From assembly GCA_964502785.1 (NCBI GenBank), contig CAZCXW010000002.1:1-52714 (forward strand): a stretch of DNA of 52,714 bases, read 5' to 3'. The stretch is from JAGVYE01 sp964502785 (GTDB lineage: Archaea > Nanobdellota > Nanobdellia > Woesearchaeales > GW2011-AR9). Positions 13,675 to 26,225 of the stretch are shown here, piece by piece. The translations under genes and the position numbers were made by a program. The first letter of the stretch is position 1. Each line of letters opens with the position of its first letter. The notes beneath the pieces are model-generated. The model did no database searches. It had not been told where the DNA came from and saw only the letters and a list, made by a program, of their open reading frames with translations.

Positions 13675-16600
13675 TTAATTTGCTATTGCTTGTTGTTCTT
13701 CAAATACCTCCGTCAGCGTTCGACCACTGAATCTTGGATCTAAATTTCCAGAGGTATCAACCAAATCTAATTCTTCAAGTAACTGTTGCACTTGATATCC
13801 TGCATTACTGTAATCTAATTGATTAAGTGGTGTTTGAAGTTCTTGCACCACCCTATGCGACCATTCCATTAATTTCATCTTGCCATCTATACTAGCATCA
13901 TTATAATCCTTTGAAAAAACAGCACCCCATATTTTTTGTACCAAATCTTCAGGTAAATCTTCCCTTAATGTATTTTGTACTAAATCCTGAGCATCGTTAA
14001 TCATGTAAGGAGTTTTACCGAGTTGGATTTTTCTATTAATAATTAATTCTAAATCATTGCTTTTTAAGATAAAACCTTCCGCATTTGCTTCTGTTGCTAA
14101 ATTTATTAATCCTTCGATATCAAAACCACGTTTTTTTAATTGTTGTTCTAATCCTATATTTTGCAAAAGCTGTCCAGCTCGATGAGGATCTCTTGTGTTT
14201 TCAAAAATTTTTGCAAGATTTTCTGTTAAGTCACCTAAGACTGCTCTATTAAAGAGTGCTTCTTGGAAAGCACTTTCACCCTGCTCTGGGCCAAGCTGCA
14301 AAATAAGTTGCGAGCGCGTTACTCGACCATATTGAGGGTGTGGTACTTCTTTGATGCCTTGAATAAATAATTCATCCACAAATTGTGCTAACGATTGCAT
14401 AACCTCCGGGTTTACTACTACTCCTTCTTCTTCCGTAGCAAAGCGAATCAAACGAAGAACCTGCCGAATTTCTCGTGGTGGTTTTGTTAATTTAAGCTCT
14501 CCCGTAATTGCATCAGTAAGATAAGATTCTGGACCAATTATAGAACCATCCGATTGCAAAATAAATCTTCGTGAAGTTTCACCTGGCAAATTTTCAATAC
14601 CATGTCTAAAGAAACCGCTGTCACCTATCACATCAACAGTTATTGGTTTTTGTTTATAACGTAATTGTAAATCATAAACCCATTGCGCTTGCCGCGGCGT
14701 AAGAAAGTCGCCATCCAGCAAACCTCCCCCAATGACACGCTCAAATTCATCTTCGGTTACACCCTGAATGCTCTGAACACGAGGTTCATTATTAAATTCA
14801 CGAAGTCTTACTTCTGGATAATTGATTCTTGCTAAATCCTGCTCTGAAGGAGCAATAATATCAAAATCAGATGAACGCTCAATATTTGTTGGTTTTCGTA
14901 ATCTAACTGAACGATATGCATCTGAACCAGCAATTCCGCACTTCACACTTAAATCACGGCAGAAATTAAACATTGTTTCCACTATTTCATCAGTTCTCAT
15001 TAAATAAGATGTTCCTGCCTCTGAACGGAATAAGCGTAAATTGAGAGCTGATTGTACTTCTGGAGTAATCCTCTGTAAAATAATATCCGGATTTCCTAAA
15101 TATAGTTTCTGTACTATTTCTTCAATACCTGAATCAATGAAAACATCAGGGGTCCGTTGCAATCGAATCGTCTCTGCTAGAAGTATATCCTCAACAGTTT
15201 GAATATCAATTCCACCGGTTTTCTCATCAAAAATTAACTGTTGTAAAGGCTTTCTTTCATCCGTAAATCCGAAGAAACGTTTTATACTTTTACCAAAGCC
15301 TTGCTCTTCGGACCTGAACCAGCCCTTGCCAGAGGTATAAACATACTCTTTATCATCAAGAAGATATGTTGTATCACCACCACGAAGATTTTTTACTTTG
15401 ACTTTTTCAATGGGGATTTTTGTAGCCCCAATACAAGGCGCTTGGCCGACGATGGCGCCGCCGGCAATAGGGCAAGGTCTTCCAATTTGATCTTTAATTT
15501 TTGCATGCTGCTCAATCTCTTTAATTCTCTGTTCGTAAAATTTTCCCTTATCAGATTCTGGTAAAACACGTGCAAGACCAACATCTATCAATTTTACCTG
15601 GTTTTGTTCAGTCACTATGAAGTTTTGCGCAGAAAAATCTTCAATTTTAATTCCTTCTTCCTCTAAAATCTTAGCTAACCGACGCAATTCATGAAGCAAA
15701 GCTTCTTTTTCTGGTAAAGCCAAAGAAGCCAAATCAATATCTTTAAGTGGTCTGCCAATGATGCGTTCTGCAATATAGAAATCTTCAGCACTGCTGAATA
15801 CATGCGGTGTAATGCCTTTTTTCGCAAGGCGATTAAGAAGAGCAGCCTGCTCATCTAAGTAGCTGAAGCCTTTGCCTATTTTGATGACCGCTTCTTCTCC
15901 AAGGGCATATTGCAGTTGTACTTCAGGAGGAACTTTAATCACTAGCCCTTCACCACCCTCCCCAAGGAAGAGTTGAGAATTACGCAGAGCTTCTTTCCGT
16001 ACATCGTCCAAATCTTGAGCACGGCGCACACCGATTACTCTCTCAACCAGATCACGCCCTTCATCAGATGGTAAGAGAGTATAATATTGTTGTCGTATTT
16101 GCTGTAATTCCGCTTGTGGTTCTTTGATATTTGCAACCTTAAAATCTGTACGTGATGCCTTTCTTTCAGACATCGTAAGAATACTTTCTAAGCTGACACT
16201 GCTGCTTTTGGTCAAACGTTGTTCTTCCGTCAATACGAGCAAGTGTTTCTCAAGATTTCCTGAAGCATCAATAGATGTGAGATAGTACTCTTTTTTGCCA
16301 AGACCAATAGAATGGAAAATTCCCGTACGTTCCTGGCTTACTGCAAACAATTTTCCATCGATGTGAAGAACATCTCCTTCTTTAAACGTCTTAATGATCT
16401 CTTCAAGTGCGTCATTTTTAGCCTTCTTTTCTAACATACCAGCAGCAAATTCATCCGTAAGGCTATGGCGTGATACAACTGGAGGTGTCTCAACAATCTC
16501 TCCGAGTGAGCGGCGTAAATCAACTAGAATAGAATTGTCAAAAAGATCGGCTGAGAATTTTTTTAAACCAGTCCGAGTATTTACATAAATACTACCACGA

Positions 16601-19600
16601 AGCTGACCTGCAAATGTTCCTTCATACACTTTTCCACCTGCTTCAATTCTTATTCTCCCATCATCTAATCGCTGTAGATTCTGATTTGCTGTTGCCGCAC
16701 TTCTCAGGGCCGGAACCGGACATGCGCACACTAATCCTACCACTGCTCCCCCTGCTGCTGCACGTGAACCGCAGTTGCAGGCAAGGTCGTTGACAATTTT
16801 AGAATCAATGGAAATATCGCCGTTAACATCTTTAGTATGCGCTCCCAAACCATCTATTTTTATTCCACGTTCTCCAACCTCTTTTCCTTCAGCATCAAAG
16901 AATGTTCTATAACTGCCATCAACATCCAGAACCACTGCGCCTTTATTCGTTCCGACAAGTGTTAATCTTTCACGAAGATCATCCGTTTGTTTCTGCAATT
17001 GAAAAACTAGATCATCCGCTTCATTTGGAGTATATCCAGCATTCGCCGCATACTGCTGCAAACGTTGAACTCCTTGCGGACTATTTGTTAACTCTTCCAA
17101 ACGAGAAATATGAGAGCCAAAACGCGGCTCTAATTGCTCTGGAGAGAAAGGCACAGCGCTTATTGCATCGTTAATCGACGTATCGCTTGAAGAATACTCT
17201 CGGGCAAGACCATAGCGGTTCTCACCTACTTTAAAACTAGCAAGGAACTTCTCATCATCAACCCGTGTGATGTAATACTTATCCCCAATTCTGGTGTAGA
17301 GCAATTCTGCATCCCCAGCATTTCCCCAGACATTAAACACGGCATGGAAATCCAATTGACGGCGCAAGCTTTCTGCTTGATCTGCGGGAATCTTTCCGTG
17401 GCTGAGAATAGTTTCCAGCTTTGCTTTATAATCAACTTTGCCCAAAGGAGCAAACGGTCCCAATATAGGCGATTCAACAATAGTAAAGCCATCAGGAGTT
17501 TGAAATGTTCTAGTTATGGGAACAGGAATGCCAAATTCTTCTGCTAGAATATTTTCGGCAAATTTGTGGCGTCTTATTTCGTCATAAACCCAATCACTGG
17601 TAACTTTACTTAGTCCAGTTTCTAACTTCCCGCCAATTCCAACTTTGATGAAAACCCAACTTCCATCTGCTTTTTCTACTTTTGTAGCTTGCCAGAGCAG
17701 AAGTTTTTCAATGGTAGAACCTTTTAAAATAAAATAATCTTTTAGGCTTTTACTTTCTCCTTCTGAAGGAACAATTCTTCCCGTAAATCCTTGTTCTTGA
17801 AACCAGTCGATGGTTGCTTTGTCCGTCCCTCTATCAGCTAATGATACTAAGCGAGACTGCTCTCCGGGGGAAAGGGCTATCGAAGGCGCAGTGCCTGACG
17901 CCGCAGCTTCAGGAAGTTTCTCTGCAACCCTCTTTTCCAATTCAGATGCCGATTCTTCTAAGCCAGCAACTTTTTTATTGGATCCTGCCATCCCCCGTTC
18001 GGCGCTCTTTTCTAAGTTACCGATGCCCTCTGCTTCTGCAATCTGTTCTAATTCTCTTCTCAGATTTCTCGGATCAGTTACTTTTTTCTCAAGATGTATC
18101 GCACCTCTTCCCACAATACTTTCCAAACTTTCAACTTTCTCTGCTTCAAGCGGCAAATATTTTCCTATAAACAGCGCCGCTTCATCGTCCGATAACACCA
18201 ATAGTTTCTTTTCAATGTATCCAGTAGCCGGATCAAAAGCGTAAAGAACAGTATATTTTTTTAGAGAAGGAATAGCCATCACTGGACCTCGTTCATGTGC
18301 AAGGTAGTGAACTTTGCCATCAATGAGCAGCGTATCTCCTTCCGGCAGCGCAGCAGCGACTTCTTCTAATGATTTCCCGGCAAATTCTTCTGAAAGTAAA
18401 AGTTCACGTGAGACAGGCGGCTCCACGACCGGTTCAGGCAGGCCCCGCGCGCGAGCCAGTACACGTTCAAACTCTTCATCCGGAAGAAGCGAGTTATCAG
18501 CATTTTTAAGGGAACGCAGCAAATCTTCTAAATTAACCTGACGTTCCAGTAATTCAACAATTATTTTATCTGTAACGTCAACAGCTTTGACATCCCCCCC
18601 TCTCGTCTGAATTAAAATACTGCGTAATTCCCTGTCGGGAATGCTTTCTCTCCGTGTTAAGATCCGACCATCGGGAGTAAGAACCACTTCCCCATGTTCT
18701 ACTATTTTCTGCACTTTTTCTTCCAGATTTTGACTCCGGACATTTAATTCTTGCAGAATGGCAGTTCTTTCTTTGGACGAATAACCAGCGCCTCTTAATG
18801 ATTCTTCAATGGTGGTATAAAGCCGCACTTGAGTTGCTTCTTCCTTTCCATGAAGGTTTAAAAAATCAAGATGAAGAGCAAAATCTTCCTGAAATAACTT
18901 TCTGTTAAACGTACCGTCTGCATTCTTATATCGTTGAATGTCAATTCCCGCGCGGATTAGGTCGTTTGATGTTAACGTCTCAAGCCCCATCGAATAAGGC
19001 GAATGATATGCTCTGTCTGGCAGGCTAAATCCTGTCAAAAACAATTCGTCATCAATCCTTGTTATATGCCACTTTCCATTAATTTTAGCAGCTCCTAATT
19101 CTACATCTGTTGAGCTTGAAAAAACATTGAAAACAAGATGGAAACGCATTTCATCTTCGAGACGAGCTGCTTCTTCAGGAGAGAGTTCTTGTTCATCAAT
19201 AAGAACTTTAAAATTATATTGAACATCTTTTTGGTTTTTTCCTAACCCGCGGTAGGCAGGAACTTCTTCAGATATCTGCAAAGTAAGTCCATCTGTGGTT
19301 TTTACTTGCCGTGTTTCTGGAACTGCTTCTGACAAGTCATATAATGATCCATCCATCATCCTGACTTTTAAACGCCGCTCTAGATTTTCTGCTGCTTTAT
19401 GCCTTCTTACCAAATCACCTAATGTAGAAGTTGGTGAAGTTACGGCATCATCAAAACCGATTTTCATATAGTAATTTTTCCCGTTAGCGCCTTCAATTTT
19501 CATCGTTTGAAATAAGTTCAATTGTTCAATGAGAAGTTTTTCGGTATCTGCTTTTGCGCCAAGACGAGCCTGACGGATTTCTTGCAATTTTTGATACGAT

Positions 19601-22600
19601 AATCCTTTGGAAACTCCGCTGTAAAATCTTTCTACGGTTAGTGTTGCAGTTTGATCATTAATAATTCCTATTTTCCTTAATTCGTCAAGAAAAGCCTTGT
19701 CGGTAATTTTTTCCAGGGGGATTGTTTCTTTACCCACAGCGACATCTAATTGCACCATACGACTAGGATTTTGTTGAGCAGTTCGACTGACGAGTTCCGC
19801 GTGCGCTTTAGCTTCGAGCTCAGCAGCTTTTATATTATCTAATGATGCAGACGCCGCTTTCAATCGTCCTTGATCTACTACTTCACTGTTTATTTTGGCG
19901 GCATCGACAACTGCGTCTTGTGTGCCCTTAGCTTTTCCACCAACGACAGATGGAGTAGATGCGGCTGCGAATCTTTCCGGTAAATTCCTAACTTTTCCTT
20001 CCCCTATCCTTTTCTTTACAAGTTCAAGAATATCAGGAATAGGTTCTTTAAGATTTCTGACCTGTTCACCCTTCTTTGTAACTTTAATCGCGCCAAGATA
20101 AATTAAATTCTCCAGGCTTTCAAAAGGACAATTTACAGCAATGGCATTGCCGACGGTTGCCGGAGGACAAATTTTAGTTAACTCCTGGTTATCAGCAACA
20201 AGAGGAACTATTTTCTTTGTATCTCCTTTCTTAGCTGCGAAATCGATATGTTGTAATTTAACCTTGTCTTCCTCACGAATAAGAATGTAAAGCTCGCCTT
20301 CTACTTTAAGGACATCGCCCTGCTGTAACTCACGATGAACTTTGTTTAAGTTTGGTCCAAGCGCTTTAGTAAAATCTTCTTTTGTTAAGGCGACATCTGC
20401 ATACAATGGCTGCCCTTCGATTTTTAGGATGACCAAATCGATTTCTGCTGGAGTTGGCGTTTCATCCGCCAAGAAAGCAGCAAGCTCTTCATCGAGAGAT
20501 TTTCTTGTCTCTTCCGATAATATATCCTTAACCAAAAAATCTTCTGAAACTTCAGCAACGACTTTTTTTTGCAGTTCTTCAAGCCTCTTTGCTTGATCTT
20601 CCATTTTCTTTGCAAACTGTTTTTCGAGGCGTGTTAGATCATTAGAATTAATGTCAGGCTTAACCAATAATTGCGCATAATCTTCAAAATCTTTATCCAA
20701 ACTAAAACGATTACGTAATGAAGTCAGTTCTGTAAATTCTTCAGAAGTGATCGTTCCTTCCAGATTTTTTCTTGTTAAAGTCTTAAAGTTGTTCAACTCT
20801 CTCTGCGAAGGAATAGCTTCTTGACTGATGGAATTAAACGCATCAAAATTCTCGTCAGCCGCAAATCTTGTCTGCAACTTTTCATTGAGATGCCCTAATT
20901 CAGCAAACTCTTTTTCAGGGAGAGTGCCTTCGCGAGCTAAGCGAGCGCTTAAAGCGCCAAATCTTTGAACATCATCATTCAACTCCTGTATTTGACTAGG
21001 GGCTGGCGCTTCATTAACAGTTCTTCTAAATATGACTGCAGAAGGTTTTTCTTCCCCCGGCAAAGGAACTCTCTTTGCTCCAATGCCAAGAAGTTCTTCT
21101 TCAAGATTAGCATGAAGTGTCGCAGGTCTGGTCCTTTCTGCAGAAGCAGGAATGAGAGACGGCGTTGCCTGCGGAGCTAATGCCGCCGTTTCAGCACTTT
21201 TCGAAGCAGTTACGGGAAGGATGACGCCGTTTTTTCCTTCACCTGTTCGCGCCAATTCATCAACAACATCTTCTGCCTTTGCCGCAAGATTCGAATCTCC
21301 TCCCACAGCCGCTTGCAGCACCATTATCTTACTCTTGACAAGATCCTCGCCAGAAATATCGTATCGTTGCAAAATTCTTTGAACATCAGCTAATGCCGTC
21401 CGCGCCCGCTGCTGCTGCTCAGCAGATAAACGTGCTACTTTTTGCTCAACATTCAACTTATTTCCAGAAATAATATCTGATGTCAGGCTTCCTAGATCAG
21501 TTGCATCACTTAGTTGAGAATATTCATTATTGAGTTTTTCAACTTCTTCAAATAATTCTGTCAACCTTCTACTATCTTTAGCTGCCTCTTCAGAAAGTAT
21601 TGCAGCTCGAGTTGCCGTCCCCAATTCTTCTTTATTTCGAATCGCCGACTCCCAAAGTTCATCATAGGAAAAAGCGCTTTCTTCCACGACTTTTGCAGCC
21701 TTGAGAATCGCCTGGCGCTTTTCAAGCAAATCAGGCGCGTTATTCGCCACGGCCTTGAGGTAATCATCACCAGCGCTTCGCAGCACAGCAACTCCTTCCC
21801 GATACTCTTTCTTCCCTAACGAAAGAACAGATTCACCAAGAACATCCCCCACCGCGGTCTTCACTCTTCCAATAACGGTCGCATGTTTCTTAGCTAAGTT
21901 ATAAGCCTGAAAAGCCTCTTTGGCATCCTCAAGACGCTGCGCAGCCATTACGTGATTAACGTCATCTGCTCCCTGAGCGATTTTTTCGACTTGCCGTAAA
22001 TTTAAAGCGGCGTTATCAAGATTATTACGAAATACTCTCCCTCCGGGATCTATCAAATCACCGGCGGTGCGAAGAGGAATGGTTACGGGTTTTAAAACAA
22101 AGCTAATTCCCTTACCGGTGACAGAAGCAGCTTTAGCGGTGCCAGATACGAGTGTACTTGTTGCGGAGACTAATTTTGGCGCAACTCTCGCGAAGGTATC
22201 GGTAGCTTCAAGAACGACACGCGCCATTTGCACTGCTCTGGCCGCTTCGAAAGCTTTTCCACCATAACGAAGAAGCTTGGCTGCCGTTGTTACAGGGATA
22301 AAATTTGTAATTCCCGCAGCTTGCATTCCCACATCTCCCCATTGTTCATAGAATTCAACATTTCCAATTCCAAAAGCAACATGATGAGAGAGAGACGATA
22401 CATCTTTTACAGCCTGCCTTCCCCTTGCTGTGGAAGGATACTGTTGAGCGAGAGCAATCAACTCCTCTTTAACTTCACTGGTTTTTCCATTATGGAAGAT
22501 TTTTTTAAGTTTTACTTCATCAAAAGTGACGTCTGATGCCAGAGGTGAATTCTGTTCTCCGTTTAATTGGGCATGCATTAGTTCTAATTGAGGAAGACGA

Positions 22601-22846
22601 AGATCTGCATTTTGATAGATGCCAACCGCTTCTTTCTGTTCAGCCTGAATAAGATTTCCTGCTGTGTCAAATTCACCCTTGATGAGCTTTCCTTCCAGGT
22701 CAAATGCTTCTGCTGTTGGAGGTGCAATAATGCTTTCTAGTGCTTCCTTAATGGGGATTTCTTTCTCACGCGCTTCCTTCAATCTAAGCAGAGCAAGACG
22801 GGTTTTTGTTTTCTCATGTTCGAGCGCTTCCAGATATTGAAAATCT
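13675..22846 (-). CDS. Giant exported modular protein, C-terminal part (about 3,057 residues)
   Basis: Continues the reading of 22857-26225 across an N gap whose true length is unknown. After hydrophobic and coiled-coil stretches (22.8-21 kb), the N-to-C order is: GD module 1 (about 20.33-20.28 kb, QQGDVLKVEG), kinase-like unit A (19.5-19.0 kb), GD module 2 (18.35 kb, PEGDTLLIDGK), kinase-like unit B (17.7-17.2 kb), GD module 3 (16.39 kb, KEGDVLHIDGK), protein-kinase-like domain C (15.97-15.55 kb) and a poly(A)-polymerase/CCA-enzyme-like domain (14.98-14.3 kb). Domain C has LGEGGEGLV, the lysine in AVIKIGKG, IEDFSAQN as catalytic loop and LIDVG for DFG, in correct order. The last domain has GSDAYRS...SDFDII and REIRQVLRLIRFA. 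C-x(8-10)-C pairs recur between modules. Function unknown. Confidence 0.8.
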
Positions 22847-22856
22847 NNNNNNNNNN
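22847..22856. other. Assembly gap (10 N) inside the giant gene
   Basis: Both flanks are open on the minus strand but in different frames. The 10-N run is a placeholder, so the apparent separate starts and ends near here are artefacts. Confidence 0.9.
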
Positions 22857-25800
22857 TCCTGCAGAGGCGCCCTTTACGTCGGATTTGGCAACGTCTCCAT
22901 AAACCGCAGGAATTATTTTTGTCAATAGGCATGCTCCTGGAAATGGAATTACAACGCAAGGATTGTCAGCCAGCGCAATTCCGGCTTCTACTGCTATTCC
23001 CCCTTCAAAGTATCCAAAAAAATTTAAGTAACCCCAAAAGCCTGATTTTTCACTCACTTCTGCCGCTTTTGTAGTTTGCATCTCTTTGATGGTCTCTTCA
23101 CGTTGCCGCAACTGACCCTCAACATGGGCATATAACGCCAGCTCCGCTTCTTGTTTCGCAGCTCCATTTGAATCATCAATAAAATCTGCGGCAGCCGCAG
23201 CTTCGGATACTTTTCCTTGAGCGAGCAAGGCTTCCACTTTTAATGTATTTCCAGCATCGGCATCAACAGGCAAAACATAATTTTCAACAATCTGTTCGGC
23301 CACTTCTGGCAATCCGCCTTCCAACGCTAATTTTGCGGCATAGTGTGGATTCTCTGCAACATGTTTTTCAACAGTTAAACCCATAAAATCTGATTGTACT
23401 TCTTGATACTGGTAAATTAATTCTCTTTGACGCTGCTCCAACGCAGCGATTTGTTTATTTATTTCTTGTCGCCTCGCTGAAGAAATTTGCTCTATCTGGG
23501 CTCTTGCAAAATTGTCTCGTGGATCATAAGGGATTTGACTAGGTTTTGAAGCAGTGGAAGTATCGATCTCTCTAAGATCATGCTGCAATCCGGCAATTTT
23601 CTGTTTTGTTTCAAGAATATCTTGCTCTATTTTCTGAGTTTCAGCTTTAATTTCGACAGCTGCAGTAATATCTTCCTGAGAATTTGGCGGATTACCGCGT
23701 TGGATATTTCGAGCCACATTTTCCCTTTGGACCCGTTGTTCTGCGATGGCTTGCAGTTGTTCACGGCCTTGGAGAACCTGCTTCAATTGACGATTATTTT
23801 TTTGAAGTGCTCTGGTTATTTCCGCTCCTTTTCCTTCCTGCTCGGCAGATAGTTGCAGGATTTTTAATTCTTCATTTTCAGCTTGAAGTTTTTTAACTTG
23901 AGCCTGGGAAAAAATGAACGCGAGACGATCGCCTTTGGTCATTGCTTGTTGAACTCTTTGCGCAAACGCGGTGCATATCTTAACATTATTTTGACATGCC
24001 AGATCTTCATTGAAATTTATTTTTTCACCATTAACTTCATAGTCATTCAACTTAGAAATTGCATCCTGCAACTCCGTTTTCCTTTGTTCATGAACCGCCC
24101 ACCGCTTTAGATATGGCTCATTACTTGCCAACTCGATGTCAAATCCCGTCTCCCGCAAAAGCAATCTACGTAATGCGGGATTCTTTTGAAGCACGCCAAC
24201 TGTTTTTATCTGTTGGAATTTTTTGGCATCCATCAAGTCTAACACTTGTTCAACTTGACGGGCAGTTTTCTCATCAGCAACGACTAAAGCATCACCCAGA
24301 ACTTTTTTACTGTCAAATTGGAGAGCAACGGGTTCGCCAATCCTCGCCCCATTTAAATCTGTAGTTTCAATAAAAGCGGAGAACTTTCCTTTTGAATTCC
24401 CATACTTGAAGAGCTGACGCTGCTGATCAGCAGGCGAAACTTCAGCGATCAGTTCTCTCCCTAAAATTGCAATCTCATTTTCACCAAGGCTGTCTGAAAT
24501 AAGACCCAGAGCTTTCGTTGATGAAACTGCTTCTAAACCGCCACTTTCCGTAACTTTAAATTGTAAAGGAAGTGAAGTTGTTCGCGTGCTCTGAAAAAGA
24601 CGTTGGTTATCATCTTCTCGTGTGGCAATAGCTATCGTCTTTGCAGCGGTAATGGCAATTTCTCCTTGCGCGCAGCCAAAACAATGGGCAAATAAAAGAT
24701 CCGCTTCTTTGGTACCATCACTGCGGTAATGAAAAGAAGCCCTATCATTATGAGAAATAATTCCTTCCCTTGCTTTTAACTCACCAGTTTCTTTATCACT
24801 CTTATCTTTTACAAATTCTATTGAACCATACCCCTCGGTAACAAAATTACTTTGACCTCGTACCTGCGCATCAACAAGATGTCCATTGGTTAACAAATCT
24901 AATTCGGCGGTCTTAGTGTTGCCTTGAAAGAATGGTTTGTCATGCCTTAAACCGTTCTCTTTAGTATAGAAGCCGACTTGAACTGCGCCGCGAGCGCTGA
25001 CGATTACATTTCCATTCGCAGGATCCTTCTTAATATGGACTTCCGCATTTTCCCCCCATTCTTTTTGAGGATCAGGAGGAATCAATTGCCGCGCTTGAGC
25101 GATAAGTTGTTCCTTTGTTTTCTCAGTTGTTTTTTTAGGAGTGTGTTTAGAAGTATCAACTGTTTCTTCAGCCTTTGGAAGAGAACGAACTTGATCCAGG
25201 AAAATGCTGGTTTTAGTTCCGCGTGTAACGACCCCCACATCCGTAGCACGGTCAATGACAACTGTCCGTGTTCCATGAGTATTTCCTAAATTTGCATCAC
25301 CATGATCGTACGCAATAACTACTTTAGCCTGCATATCATAAGCGGCCGCGCCATCAATAAAAAGAGCGGATGTCTTGACCAGAGCATTCTCTGATCTAAT
25401 TTCTCCAAGAGACCCTAATTCCAACGTTCCTCGTCTGTTCTTAAATTCAATCCATTCGCCATGAATAAATACATTTCCATCAGCCTGACCAGTAATTGTA
25501 ACGGATCCATCATTTTCTATTTTTATGCCGATGTTTTGATTTCCCTGTGGGGTGATTGTTTGAACTTGATTATCAGAATTTGTGAATAATAATTTATTTT
25601 CTTGATAATCTATTTTTCCAGTTCCCTCGCCAGCGATGGAAACTTCACGCTTTGTCTCTTTTTCAATCAGAATAAATCCATCCAGGACAATTTTAACACC
25701 GAGAATATTGCTTTGCTCTTGTATTACTGTTAAAGGAAGTTCTTTCCCATTATTGACAAATGATTTCTTATCTTTGTCATAGACAAAATCGGAAGCGAAA

Positions 25801-26225
25801 GTTTCGAAAAGAAAGTCTTTATTCCCATATTTCTGACGGAAATATTGCGAAGATGCATCTTTGGCTAAAGCGATATTCTCTCGACTTTGATACTGTTTTC
25901 CGTCACCAGAAAAGAACTTTTCCGCTAAATCTGAATTTTGAATCGCCAAAGAAGGATCGCGAACAAATAACATCTGCGCGAATTCATTATTATAATTCCT
26001 TGAAAGATATTCGATCGCTTTTGTTGGTTCCTGAGTTAAAAGAATCTCAAAATTTTCAGGCGTTGGATTATTTTTTAATTGGTCGAGAAGTGAAAGTGGC
26101 ACTTGTTCAGAGGGATCAGCTGGTTGAGTTCCATCATGATTAGGAGCGAGAGCATTAGCTGCTAAAATGAGAAAGATAACGAGTACAGTACTACTCCTTA
26201 ACCACAATCTTGAAATTCTGTTCAT
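22857..26225 (-). CDS. Giant exported modular protein, N-terminal part (about 1,123 residues)
   Basis: Starts MNRISRLWLRSS followed by a hydrophobic core VLVIFLILAANALA, a Sec-type signal peptide with a likely cut after ALA. Residues 30-130 are helical; about 140-650 is strand-rich with repetitive turns (for example GSVTITGQADGNVFIHGEW and TAAKTIAIATRE), suggesting a beta-solenoid or adhesin-like fold. A coiled-coil rich in Gln/Glu/Lys follows (about 780-950), then TPR-like helices and a hydrophobic DNPCVVIPFPGACLL segment before the gap. I choose the ATG at 26225; ATGs at 26237 and 26249 are in frame. The start overlaps the end of the pilin-like gene by 35 nt in another frame, implying coupled translation. 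Confidence 0.75.

Noticed and set aside
22847..22959. Separate start of a 3,094-residue gene
   Set aside because: Its first 35 residues are an out-of-frame reading of the upstream half; the true gene crosses the N gap.
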